From contig NZ_KQ236743.1 of the NCBI RefSeq assembly GCF_001185345.1, positions 80,646-136,123 on the forward strand: 55,478 nt of DNA, given 5' to 3'. A program made the position numbers and the translations under genes. Below are positions 1-7,328 of this stretch, one piece after another (position 1 is the stretch's first letter; every line of letters starts with the position of its first letter). The notes under the pieces are model-generated. The model searched no databases. It saw only the letters and a program-made list of their open reading frames with translations, and was not told the DNA's origin. Source of the stretch: Dorea sp. D27 (GTDB taxonomy: Bacteria; Bacillota; Clostridia; Lachnospirales; Lachnospiraceae).

Positions 1-211
1 ATCCCTTGCCTGACTCCGGCTCTTCTTCCAGCAACGGCGTGCACGCCTCGCTGCAAACGTTTAACTGCGATAATATACACCGTACTAATTTGTATGTGTT
101 GTATACACTAAGCTTGCTACCATTTTCCATCTAGCTGACGCAGCCAGCGTTCATCCGCTGGCCAGTAACGTCACACGGCCGCTCACGCCCTTGTTAGTAA
201 AGTAGATAGCG
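1..211 (-). repeat. Tail of structured repeat element A; exact copy at the window end
   Basis: These 211 bases recur without change at 55268-55478, in direct orientation. Read on the minus strand they follow on from the 206-nt rod element at 197-402 and form its 3' tail. The tail contains a 7-bp hairpin (GCCAGCG, loop, CGCTGGC near 149-168), a GC-rich palindrome (GGCGTGCACGCC near 37-48) and the start of the CCGGCTCTTC arm that pairs with upstream sequence at the right-hand junction. No open reading frame is convincing. Either a genomic repeat stopped the assembly here or the contig was closed on itself. Confidence 0.9.
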
Positions 212-402
212 GACGGGGAGCCGGGTGGGAGATGCGCAGGTGTAAGCGGGAGAGGCGGAGAATCCTTTCCGTAGCCCTTATCCTGCGTGATGCAAGCCGC
301 TATCGGCGCGCATTCCGGAGGGTTAGGGATACGTGAAATAGTCGGAGCCTCGTACGCATCGAAGCATCTGCCACCCGGCTCCCCGCCCGCCGCCTAATTT
401 AC
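197..402 (-). ncRNA. Structured repeat element, copy A (206-nt rod)
   Basis: On the minus strand this is a 206-nt self-complementary element. It aligns gap-free, at about 74% identity by hand count, with 54901-55106 on the plus strand. Number the element 1-206 from base 402 downwards. The ends pair (1-9 with 198-206), and the outer helix pairs 12-32 with 175-195, with wobbles. Inner helices pair 52-55 with 148-151, 70-78 with 125-133 and 82-87 with 116-121, and the tip is GCCG-ATAG-CGGC at 96-107. Paired positions differ from copy B mainly by compensating changes, while unpaired GACTAT (59-64) and GGATTCTCCG (138-147) are invariant. I cannot name a known RNA family. Whether RNA or single-stranded DNA is the active form is unknown. 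Confidence 0.7.
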
Positions 403-563
403 TTAAACTTACATTTTGTCTTTAATGCACTGAATGGTAAGGCTATGCCGAAAATACCGGGAATGTTAGAAGCCTCTGATGGATGAAACGCCAGTTTTTC
501 GTCAATAATGTCTGTAAAGGCAGTCTTGACAGCTGCCACAACGGATAAGGAAGAGGATAAGAT

Positions 564-1835
564 ATGAAAACATTTGAGGAACTTTACCAGGCGGTTCTTG
601 AACGTAAGATAACACTTGAGGAACCTTTGCCGGCAGAATATGATCCACAGCATCTGGATTGTCTGCTCCATCCTGAGAAGTACGCACCTGTAATCCAAGA
701 TGTGGAGTGCAGAGAATGTGCTTATGACCGGGCATGCCTTCAGAGCTGTATATTTGACGCGATTGAGATTGGGGAAGATGGAAAGGCCAGAATCAATCCT
801 TCCCTGTGCACCGGCTGTGGCGTGTGTATTGATGCATGTGAAGAGAAGCACCTGAGCGCAGGCAGGGATGTGCTCCCTGCCATGAAGGCGGTGAGGGAAG
901 CAGAAGGTCCTGCTTATATGATGGTGGCCCCTGCATTTCTCGGACAGTTCGGCGAGGAGATATCCCCGGGACAGCTGCGGAAGGCCTTTAAGGCGCTGGG
1001 GTTCACCGGCATGGTAGAGGTTGCCCTCTTTGCGGACATTCTTACCTTGAAGGAAGCACTGGAATTTGACCGGCACGTGAAGAAGCAGGGGGATTATCAG
1101 CTGACGAGCTGCTGCTGCCCGGTGTGGATTGCTATGATACGTAAGATATACCATGAGCTGATGCCGCATGTACCTGGGGCGGTATCTCCGATGGTGGCCT
1201 GTGGACGTATGATAAAGAGAATCCACCCGGATGCAGTCACCGTATTCGCAGGACCGTGTCTTGCTAAAAAGAAAGAGGCAAGAGAACCGGATATCTGTGA
1301 CGCGGTGGACCATGTGCTTACCTTCCAGGAAGTTATGGATATCTTCCGGGCGGCGGACATCCGTCCGGAAGAACTGGAAGACAGCAAAAAAGAACATGCC
1401 TCCAAGGCCGGACGCCTCTATGCACGGACCGGTGGTGTAAGCCGTGCGGTCTCTGAGATGGTAGAACAGCTGAGACCTGACAGAAGCATTGCGGTACAGA
1501 GTGAACAGGCCAACGGTACAAAGGAATGCATGGCTATGATTCAAAGGATTAAAAACAAAGAGACAGATGCGAACTTTTTTGAAGGGATGGGATGTATAGG
1601 AGGATGTGTCGGCGGCCCGAAAGCGGTCCTGGAAAAGGAAGAAGGGACAAGGCTTGTAGATGATTATGGCAAGAAATCCCCTTTTAAAACACCTCTTGAG
1701 AATCCTTACGTAAGAAAAGTGCTGGAAGAACTCGGTTTTGAAACGGTAGATGACTTGTTAAAAGACGATACACTGCTCACAAGGTACTTTGAAAAACCAG
1801 AAGGAGAAGCCGGTACCGTCGCTAATCAGATGTAA
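564..1835 (+). CDS. [FeFe]-hydrogenase-like iron-sulfur protein (monomeric, atypical H-cluster motifs)
   Basis: A 423-residue protein with two N-terminal [4Fe-4S] cluster sets (Cys49/52/58/62 and Cys82/85/88/92), followed by a hydrogenase large-domain. The three H-cluster loops are recognisable. L1 is TSCCCPVW (residues 181-188), L2 is PCLAKKKE (231-238, where MPCxxKKxE is usual in catalytic enzymes), and L3 holds Cys344 and Cys348 in GMGCIGGCVGG. All four expected cluster cysteines are present. The short architecture and the L1/L2 wording resemble the putative sensory or uncharacterised groups more than the bidirectional HydA group. No partner subunits or maturases are next to it. The start follows a GGAAGAGG ribosome site. 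It probably binds an H-cluster, but whether it evolves hydrogen or senses it cannot be read from the sequence. Confidence 0.8.
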   Translation: MKTFEELYQAVLERKITLEEPLPAEYDPQHLDCLLHPEKYAPVIQDVECRECAYDRACLQSCIFDAIEIGEDGKARINPSLCTGCGVCIDACEEKHLSAGRDVLPAMKAVREAEGPAYMMVAPAFLGQFGEEISPGQLRKAFKALGFTGMVEVALFADILTLKEALEFDRHVKKQGDYQLTSCCCPVWIAMIRKIYHELMPHVPGAVSPMVACGRMIKRIHPDAVTVFAGPCLAKKKEAREPDICDAVDHVLTFQEVMDIFRAADIRPEELEDSKKEHASKAGRLYARTGGVSRAVSEMVEQLRPDRSIAVQSEQANGTKECMAMIQRIKNKETDANFFEGMGCIGGCVGGPKAVLEKEEGTRLVDDYGKKSPFKTPLENPYVRKVLEELGFETVDDLLKDDTLLTRYFEKPEGEAGTVANQM

Positions 1836-1885
1836 TAGAAATGTAGGAACGCAACATAAAACGAAAGATCACTTGAAAAAAAGTG

Positions 1886-1915
1886 TAGACAGATAAAAGG
1901 CAAATGTGTTATGAT
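1886..1915 (+). promoter_or_regulatory. Sigma-A type promoter ahead of the helicase leader
   Basis: TAGACA at 1886-1891 and TATGAT at 1910-1915 are separated by 18 bp. A transcript from here would meet the terminator hairpin at 1933-1970 within about 15 nt, which suggests a short leader RNA or attenuation control of the helicase gene. Confidence 0.5.
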
Positions 1916-1932
1916 AACACTCGGGACTTTGT

Positions 1933-1973
1933 GAATACTCTTTACTTGGTTAGCAAGTAAGGAGTATTTTTAT
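1933..1973 (+). terminator. Leader terminator / attenuator upstream of the helicase gene
   Basis: AATACTCTTTACTTG and CAAGTAAGGAGTATT form a 14-of-15 bp stem around a short GTTAG loop, followed by TTTTTA. It lies just downstream of a promoter and about 120 bases before the next start codon, so it may attenuate the helicase mRNA. Confidence 0.6.
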
Positions 1974-2020
1974 GATAATAAGAGACCTTGTACCAGTAAA
2001 TTATCAGAAAACTTAAAGAA

Positions 2021-2073
2021 TTTCCAAAGGGGTCAGACCCCTATCGCAGCAGGGGTCTGACCCCTTTGGAAAA
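2021..2073. repeat. GGGGTCAGACCCC-type palindromic repeat, copy 1
   Basis: A perfect 21-bp inverted repeat (arms 2022-2042 and 2051-2071) with an 8-nt loop. Each arm itself contains the palindrome GGGGTCAGACCCC. A near-identical element lies at 51628-51675. Here it ends only 18 bases before the helicase start codon and just ahead of its ribosome binding site (GAAAGG). Confidence 0.85.
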
Positions 2074-2088
2074 TGAAAGGAATTGTAG

Positions 2089-3669
2089 ATGGATACAGTA
2101 AGATTTGAAGAATTAAATTTATGCCCTGAGATTATGAAGGCAGTGAAGAAGATGGGGTTTGAGGAGGCTTCTCCGATTCAGGCTAAAGCTATCCCGCTTG
2201 TCAGGGAGGGCAGGGATATCATCGGCCAGGCACAGACAGGAACGGGTAAGACAGCGGCATTCGGTATTCCGCTGCTGGAAAAGATTGACCCGAAGAGCAA
2301 GAAGCTGCAGGCAGTTGTCCTCTGCCCGACGAGAGAGCTTGCCATACAGGTGGCGGATGAGATACGTACGTTGGCTGGCTATATGCATGGAATCAAGGTG
2401 CTTCCAATCTATGGCGGCCAGGAGATAGTGAAGCAGATACGTTCGCTGAAGAGTGGTGTACAGCTCATGATAGGGACGCCGGGTCGTGTCATGGATCATA
2501 TGCGGAGGAAGACTGTGAAAATGGAGCATGTGCACACGATTGTCCTGGATGAGGCAGACGAGATGCTGAACATGGGATTCCGTGAGGACATTGAGACGAT
2601 TCTGGAGGGTGTTCCGGAGGAACGTCAGACAGTACTGTTTTCTGCCACTATGCCGAAACCGATTCTGGAAATAACGAAGAAGTTTCAGAAGAATGCCGAA
2701 ATTGTAAAGGTGACAAAAAAAGAACTGACGGTTCCTAACATTGAACAGTTTTATTATGAGGTGAAGCCAAAGAATAAAGAGGAAGTGCTTTCAAGACTTC
2801 TGGACATCTATAATCCAAAGCTTTCGGTCGTGTTCTGTAATACGAAGAGACAGGTCGATGTTCTCGTAAATGGTCTGCTTGGCAGAGGGTATTTTGCTGC
2901 TGGACTTCACGGTGACTTGAAACAGGCGCAGCGTGACCGTGTCATGCAGGGATTCAGAAGTGGAAAGACAGATATTCTTGTGGCTACGGATGTTGCAGCC
3001 AGAGGGATTGATGTTGAAGAAGTGGAGGCTGTGTTTAACTATGATCTTCCGCAGGACGATGAATACTACGTACACCGTATCGGAAGAACAGGCCGTGCCG
3101 GTCGTGTGGGGCGCTCCTTTTCCTTCGTGTCAGGCAAAGAAGTTTATAAGCTGAGAGAAATCCAGCGTTACTGCAAGACTAAGATATATGCACAGAAGGT
3201 TCCGTCTCTTGATGACGTGGCCAATACAAAGATGGAAAAGGTTATGGAAGAGGCTTCACGTATCATAGAACAGGAAGATTTAGGCACTTTTATCCAGCTC
3301 GTTCAGGAAGAAATCAATGATACGGACTACACGAGCATGGACATCGCAGCGGCACTTCTTAAGATGTGTACGGGGACAGCTGAAGAGAATGATGCAGAGA
3401 ATTTTGAAGATACAGGAGCAGAGGAACCTGGAATGGTCCGCCTCTTTATAAATATTGGGAAAAAGCATAAGGCAAAACCAGGAGACATTCTGGGAGCTAT
3501 AGCCGGAGAGAGTGGAATGCCGGGTAAGGTTGTGGGCACAATAGATATGTATGACAAGTACACTTTTGTGGAAGTTCCGAGAGAGTATGCAAAAGAGGTC
3601 CTAAGCTCGGTCAACCACACGAAGATTAAGGGCAAAGCAGTAGAAGTGGAGCCTGCAAACCGCAAATAG
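2089..3669 (+). CDS. deaD: DEAD-box ATP-dependent RNA helicase with DbpA-type RNA-binding domain
   Basis: A 526-residue RNA helicase of the DeaD/CshA type, expected to unwind structured RNA in ribosome assembly and cold adaptation. All core motifs are visible in order: Q motif (SPIQAKAIP), Walker A AQTGTGKT, PTRELAIQ, GTPGR, VLDEADEML, SAT, ATDVAARGIDV and HRIGRTGRAG. The last ~75 residues (from MVRLFINIGKKHKAKPGD) match the DbpA-like RRM domain that recruits such helicases to structured RNA. The gene is alone. It sits behind a promoter, a leader terminator and a large palindrome, so regulation by RNA structure at the 5' end is plausible and would suit a helicase. Start ATG lies 8 bases after GAAAGG. 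Confidence 0.95.
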   Translation: MDTVRFEELNLCPEIMKAVKKMGFEEASPIQAKAIPLVREGRDIIGQAQTGTGKTAAFGIPLLEKIDPKSKKLQAVVLCPTRELAIQVADEIRTLAGYMHGIKVLPIYGGQEIVKQIRSLKSGVQLMIGTPGRVMDHMRRKTVKMEHVHTIVLDEADEMLNMGFREDIETILEGVPEERQTVLFSATMPKPILEITKKFQKNAEIVKVTKKELTVPNIEQFYYEVKPKNKEEVLSRLLDIYNPKLSVVFCNTKRQVDVLVNGLLGRGYFAAGLHGDLKQAQRDRVMQGFRSGKTDILVATDVAARGIDVEEVEAVFNYDLPQDDEYYVHRIGRTGRAGRVGRSFSFVSGKEVYKLREIQRYCKTKIYAQKVPSLDDVANTKMEKVMEEASRIIEQEDLGTFIQLVQEEINDTDYTSMDIAAALLKMCTGTAEENDAENFEDTGAEEPGMVRLFINIGKKHKAKPGDILGAIAGESGMPGKVVGTIDMYDKYTFVEVPREYAKEVLSSVNHTKIKGKAVEVEPANRK

Positions 3670-3762
3670 CAAACTTGTACAATACTTGCATTTTAAACGG
3701 ATAACAGAGTATACTATGAGGGTAGAAGGCTGAACGTGTACAGATAAAAAGGGGAGAAGTAT

Positions 3763-4362
3763 ATGGTAGCAACAGGGGTTGTTAACGGAAGGTTCCAGGT
3801 ATTTCATCTAAAACATATGGAATATCTGCTTGCGGCGAAAATGCGCTGCAATAAGCTATATATCGGGCTGACGAATCCCGATAATACTTATGTGAGGGAA
3901 ACGGTCAACGATGAGAACCGTTCCGCAAAATCTGCAAACCCGCTGACCTATTACGAACGATGCCAGATGATACGCGGTGCGCTCCGCGAGTTTAACGTAC
4001 CCGATGTAGAATATGAATTTATTCCGTTTCCTATCAACCGGCCCGAGTATATACTGCAGTATGCGCCACAAGACGCTGTATACTATATGGGAATCTGTGA
4101 CGATTGGGATGAAGAGAAGTACAAGATATTGAGAAGTCTTGGTCTTGAGATAGAGATACTGTGGCGCAGAGAGCCGGAAGAGAAGGGCATAACAGCATCA
4201 TGGATAAGGAGTTGTATTGCTACAGATGAGGAATGGGCCCATCTCGTACCGAAAAGTGTCTATGAATATTTGACGGGAAATGATCTGGACTTAAGAATCA
4301 GACGGTTGGAATTGATACGCATGGCAGAAAAAGATATGAGCCTTGTAAAAGATAGGATTTAG
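3763..4362 (+). CDS. Nucleotidylyltransferase of the NMN adenylyltransferase/cytidylyltransferase superfamily
   Basis: A 199-residue protein opening with GVVNGRFQVFHLKHMEYLL. This is the N-terminal nucleotide-binding segment of NadM/NadR-like adenylyltransferases (GRFQPxHxGH). The canonical HxGH is HLKH here: both histidines are kept but the glycine is lysine. A second signature, ITASWIRS near residue 143, corresponds to the ISATxIR motif that binds the triphosphate. The likely reaction joins a nucleoside monophosphate to a nucleotide, as in NAD synthesis, but the exact substrate is not visible. RBS GGGGAG lies 7 bases ahead of the start. The gene stands alone and is closed by the palindromic terminator that follows at once. 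Confidence 0.75.
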   Translation: MVATGVVNGRFQVFHLKHMEYLLAAKMRCNKLYIGLTNPDNTYVRETVNDENRSAKSANPLTYYERCQMIRGALREFNVPDVEYEFIPFPINRPEYILQYAPQDAVYYMGICDDWDEEKYKILRSLGLEIEILWRREPEEKGITASWIRSCIATDEEWAHLVPKSVYEYLTGNDLDLRIRRLELIRMAEKDMSLVKDRI

Positions 4363-4433
4363 AAATGCAGTTGGGGACGGAGTATTTTTCAAATACCTCC
4401 GTCCCCAACTGCATTTAACGTGTCCCTTTTAAC
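4363..4433. repeat. GGGGACGGAG-type palindromic repeat/terminator, copy 1
   Basis: AAATGCAGTTGGGGACGGAG pairs with CTCCGTCCCCAACTGCATTT around a short T/A-rich loop, a stem of about 20 bp lying between two converging genes. The 3' side runs on into AACGTGTCCCTTTT. This matches the outer arm of the larger copy at 37655-37737, where both outer arms are present, so this looks like the same repeat family with its left outer arm missing. Confidence 0.8.
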
Positions 4434-4443
4434 CAGAAGAGCC

Positions 4444-4758
4444 CTAGTCGATAAATTTAACGGCTGTTCCATATGCCATAATTTCTGCTGCTCCCTGCAT
4501 TACCTGGCTGGAAGCGTATCGGATATTGACTATTGCATCCGCGCCCATGGCCTCTGCGTCATCAGCCATCCTCTTCGTAGCGATAGCCCTTGCCGCGTTC
4601 ATCATCTCGGTGTAGGAAGTAAGCTCTCCTCCTACAAGCGTTTTGAAACTGTTCATGATATCCTTGCCCATATGTACCGACTGTATGGTAGTCCCGCGGA
4701 CGAGTCCAATCATCTCAAATTTTTTTCCCGTTATATAATCTGTGTTAACTAAAATCAT
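4444..4758 (-). CDS. YbjQ/UPF0145 family protein
   Basis: A 104-residue protein of the YbjQ family, small homo-oligomeric proteins of unknown function that are sometimes called putative heavy-metal-binding. Hallmarks are an N-terminal beta strand with VNTDYITGK, then GLVRGTTIQS, an amphipathic helical middle (NAARAIATKRMADDAEAMGA) and the terminal DAIVNIRYASSQVM. Full length for the family. It is a single gene read towards the palindromic terminator at its 3' end. The GGGGGTAAAAC before the start provides the ribosome site. Confidence 0.85.
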   Translation of the reverse strand: MILVNTDYITGKKFEMIGLVRGTTIQSVHMGKDIMNSFKTLVGGELTSYTEMMNAARAIATKRMADDAEAMGADAIVNIRYASSQVMQGAAEIMAYGTAVKFID

Positions 4759-4851
4759 TGTTTTACCCCCTTGAAAAATTGATTGTATTATTGAATTAAT
4801 ACAATTGTACTACTTGAATCTCATTATTGCAAGCAGTTTGAGTTATTTTAT

Positions 4852-5649
4852 TTAAAGATTCAAGACATCCTTGATAGTATAGAAACCGGGCTTTTTATCA
4901 GCCAGATAAACAGCACAGTCGCATGCTCCCCGGGCAAAACATTCCCAGTTATAGGAATGATGAGTAATTTCGAGACGCTCCCCCATAAAACCGAAAAAAA
5001 CAGTATGGCTGCTCGGTATATTGCCTGCCCGAAGGGAATGATAGCCGATAGTCCCATTTTCACGAGGGGAGACGCCATGGCGGCCATATACTGCTATATC
5101 CTCCAGTTCCTTGCCCAGTGTACGTGCCATAATCTCACCCATCTCTTTGGACGTTCCACTTGGAGCATCTTTCTTCCACTGGTCATGCATTTCTAAAATT
5201 TCGATATCAGCCTCTTCTCCTATGGCAGCAGCAGCCACTTCCAGAAGCTTGTTCATTACATTTACAAGCTTTGAAGTGTTGGCCGCATAAAGCATTGGAA
5301 TGGAGCCAGAAGCATCTTTAAAACGCTGCATTTCTTCCACGCTGAAACCTGTTGTACCGCACACGAGTGCTTTTTTATGTGTGATTGCAAGATTCAATAC
5401 TTCCATTGCCATTTCTTTTGTGGAGAAATCTATGATGACATCACAGAAATCAATAACAGATGCCAGATCGTCTACGACGGATACCCCTAAATCATAGCCT
5501 GTCATGGCCACTTGTCCAAGGTCGCGCCCTATATACTCTCTGCCCTTAGGCGCGACACCTGCAACGAGTTCCATATCTTCCCGGCCGGCGGCAATCTGCG
5601 TGATTAATTTTCCCATTTTTCCTCTTGGGCCTACAACAATAACTTTCAT
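4852..5649 (-). CDS. dapB: 4-hydroxy-tetrahydrodipicolinate reductase
   Basis: A 265-residue NAD(P)H-dependent reductase of lysine and diaminopimelate synthesis, needed for cell wall peptidoglycan. The N terminus has the dinucleotide loop GPRGKMGKLI. The substrate region reads EMHDQWKKDAPSGTS, where the family usually has HHxxKxDAPSGTA. The first histidine and the first lysine (equivalent to E. coli His159 and Lys163) are kept, but the second histidine is Asp. ACGTTGFS (cofactor/active-site loop) is present. Length is normal. No other lysine genes are adjacent and no lysine riboswitch is evident in the 5' region. This housekeeping gene argues that the window is chromosomal. Confidence 0.93.
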   Translation of the reverse strand: MKVIVVGPRGKMGKLITQIAAGREDMELVAGVAPKGREYIGRDLGQVAMTGYDLGVSVVDDLASVIDFCDVIIDFSTKEMAMEVLNLAITHKKALVCGTTGFSVEEMQRFKDASGSIPMLYAANTSKLVNVMNKLLEVAAAAIGEEADIEILEMHDQWKKDAPSGTSKEMGEIMARTLGKELEDIAVYGRHGVSPRENGTIGYHSLRAGNIPSSHTVFFGFMGERLEITHHSYNWECFARGACDCAVYLADKKPGFYTIKDVLNL

Positions 5650-5816
5650 ATTGCATACTCCTTTCGCATACCTTATTGAACATCAATAAATATAATTTTG
5701 TGCATGCTGTAATGAATATATTTTAACACATATATGTGAAATATGTTGCGATTTTGGTTTTGATTTTTCAGAATATGAGCATAATGAAAAAAGAAGTACA
5801 AAAATGGACGAAAGGG

Positions 5817-5846
5817 TTGCAAAATACGACAAGATTCGAGTATAAT
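5817..5846 (+). promoter_or_regulatory. tRNA-Pro promoter
   Basis: TTGCAA at 5817-5822 and a consensus TATAAT at 5841-5846 are spaced by 18 bp. The tRNA begins 11 bases downstream. Confidence 0.75.
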
Positions 5847-5857
5847 GATAAAAGTGA

Positions 5858-5932
5858 CGGGGTATGGCTCAGTTTGGTTAGAGCGCACGGCTGGGGGCCG
5901 TGAGGTCGCAGGTTCGAATCCTGTTACCCCGA
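5858..5932 (+). tRNA. tRNA-Pro (anticodon GGG)
   Basis: A 75-nt cloverleaf. The acceptor stem is CGGGGTA paired with TACCCCG, the D arm GCTC/GAGC, and the anticodon stem CACGG/CCGTG with loop CTGGGGG, giving anticodon GGG. The T arm is GCAGG/CCTGT with TTCGAAT. CCA is not encoded. A rho-independent terminator follows. Confidence 0.95.
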
Positions 5933-5937
5933 TTATC

Positions 5938-5975
5938 GGCACAACATCTGCTTGAGGCAGGAGTTGTGCCTTTTT
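5938..5975 (+). terminator. tRNA-Pro terminator
   Basis: GGCACAAC (5938-5945) pairs with GTTGTGCC (5963-5970), followed by TTTTT. The region from here to about 6215 holds no convincing gene. It has only a promoter-like TATACTATAAT near 6147-6157. Confidence 0.8.
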
Positions 5976-6231
5976 CTATGTTCTGAGGATATCTCAACTC
6001 CGATAAAAGCATTGGTACAGATAAGGATAAGAAAATCTTTATAAGAAGATGCGGCTACACCTGGGTGGCTCCTCTGCGGCGACTGGAATGAAAGAGTTAG
6101 TAGACACTTTATATCTCCTGGATAAAATGGAGTATTCCTAACTGGTATACTATAATAGGGATATAAAAAGCAGGAAGATTGAATAAAAGTAATCAGCTCA
6201 TGGTAAGAATCACAGGTAAGGAGTGATGGCA

Positions 6232-6594
6232 ATGAAAAACATACATGACATATTATTGGAATTTTCGCAGGAGGTCAGGCAGTTGTTTGGGGATAAACTG
6301 ACAAAGATAATTTTGTATGGTTCCTATGCACGTGGGGAGCAGAGGGAAAACTCGGATGTAGATATTATGATATTAGCAGACATAGAGCCGGAAGAGGTCA
6401 GCTATTATGCAGATAAGGCTTTTGACATTGCCTACAAGTTTGAACTAAGATTTCAAATAGAAATTAATCCTAATATACAAAGCATAAAAGTATACGAGAA
6501 ATGGAAGACAGCATATCCATTTTTTATGAATTTGAAAAGGATGGGATTGCGGTATGAACCAAGATATTTACGGAAAAGAACTTGCCAGGTATAA
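6232..6594 (+). CDS. MNT-type minimal nucleotidyltransferase (antitoxin-like)
   Basis: A 120-residue DNA polymerase beta-like nucleotidyltransferase. The signature GSYARGEQRENSDVDIMIL holds the GSxARG...SDxDxxV motif, with the two aspartates that bind metal. In MNT/HEPN modules such proteins AMPylate and silence a HEPN RNase toxin encoded directly downstream. Here the downstream partner is only a 29-residue fragment that overlaps its 3' end, so the module appears broken. I chose the third possible start (9 bases after AAGGAG); GTG at 6223 and ATG at 6226 are alternatives that sit too close to that site. Confidence 0.8.
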   Translation: MKNIHDILLEFSQEVRQLFGDKLTKIILYGSYARGEQRENSDVDIMILADIEPEEVSYYADKAFDIAYKFELRFQIEINPNIQSIKVYEKWKTAYPFFMNLKRMGLRYEPRYLRKRTCQV

Positions 6595-6643
6595 GCTTGA
6601 AAGGGGAAAGTTTCCCAAAGAAATGGGCAGAGCACTCTCATAA
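6554..6643 (+). pseudogene. Truncated HEPN-domain partner of the MNT protein
   Basis: A 29-codon frame that overlaps the MNT gene by 41 bases, as HEPN genes often do. Its sequence (MNQDIYGKELARYKLERGK...) resembles the first helix of HEPN proteins, which typically read LxxYRLEKAKE. The frame then stops, so the RxxxxH catalytic segment is missing. I infer a decayed toxin. The alternative is an unrelated tiny ORF. Confidence 0.45.
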
Positions 6644-6731
6644 GCCGCTAAAATTCGTCATGCCAGCGATTAGGATGAGTCATGACCTGATGCAAAGGGG
6701 GTAAAAGCGACTAATAATTGCTAAAAACTAG

Positions 6732-6768
6732 AAGCCATTGTCATCATTATGCATGTTGACAATGGCTT
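6732..6768. terminator. Bidirectional terminator
   Basis: AAGCCATTGTCA pairs with TGACAATGGCTT across a 13-nt loop, with A-rich and T-rich flanks. It serves the Xre gene read leftwards and anything read rightwards from the MNT locus. Confidence 0.75.
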
Positions 6769-7008
6769 TTAGTCTTTAAACATAAGAAGTTTATAAACAG
6801 GGATATCCAGTACATTAGCAATTTGAAACAGGGTATCTAAAGAAACAGAGGTGGGCATATTCGGGGCTTCAATATTGCTAAGATGGGTGCGGCTTATATT
6901 GACTGCTTCCGCCAGTTCCAATTGGGTAAGTCCACCGAGTTTCCTGTAATACGCAATATTTAAACCTAATTTGATATAGTCGTCTGCATGGTTAAGATTA
7001 TTCTTCAT
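6769..7008 (-). CDS. Xre/Cro-type helix-turn-helix protein
   Basis: A 79-residue single-domain DNA-binding protein. The HTH covers residues ~15-70: LGLNIAYYRKLGGLTQLELAEAVNISRTHLSNIEA, with the usual TQxELA...SRTHLSxIE pattern, then SLDTLFQIANVLDIPVYKLL. No other domain is present. It probably regulates a neighbouring gene or itself. It stands alone in an AT-rich region with remnants of other genes on both sides. Confidence 0.88.
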   Translation of the reverse strand: MKNNLNHADDYIKLGLNIAYYRKLGGLTQLELAEAVNISRTHLSNIEAPNMPTSVSLDTLFQIANVLDIPVYKLLMFKD

Positions 7009-7328
7009 ATGCGCTCCTTTCTTTTACTATAATTTTAACCAATCAAACACATTGCATAAACAAATTAATGAATTGCTATAGCAATGTAATATATTGCATA
7101 ATTGTGTAATGGCTGATATAATGGATTGTAAGTTGAAAATACAGAAAAATACTTGCAAAGAGAGTTCTAAAGATAATAGAAACAAGAAAGAAAATGAAAA
7201 GGAGAAAAAAAGAAAACAACATCAGAAGCAACCGATAATCCATATAATTTTTCGCCGGAAAGACTTGGTTTTTCAGCATAATAATTCAGCCATCTATTGA
7301 CGGTATAGCAGAAAATACAATTGGGGAA
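7009..7328. other. AT-rich intergenic stretch without a supported gene
   Basis: A Lys-rich open frame at 7094-7300 has no ribosome site and low complexity. A short stretch in another frame near 7231-7278 reads like coding sequence (PYNFSPERLGFS) and then stops. Together with the next fragment this suggests a gene broken by several frameshifts. I see no terminator or RNA. Confidence 0.4.

Noticed and set aside
60..110. TTGTATACA-like sequence in the element tail as a GntR operator
   Set aside because: A single imperfect site, far from the GntR gene and inside a repeat. Chance similarity is likely.
399..1544. A 381-codon open frame on the minus strand across the hydrogenase-like gene
   Set aside because: Nearly all of it is antisense to a gene with clear family motifs. 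The 5' part has no ribosome site, and the only free part (399-560) is too short to show a family.
5933..6232. A 99-codon minus-strand frame next to tRNA-Pro
   Set aside because: It starts within the spacer, has no ribosome site, runs through the tRNA terminator and lacks any protein-like pattern.
7094..7300. A Lys-rich 68-codon frame
   Set aside because: Low complexity from an A-rich stretch, no ribosome site, no family. Kept only as part of a possible decayed region.
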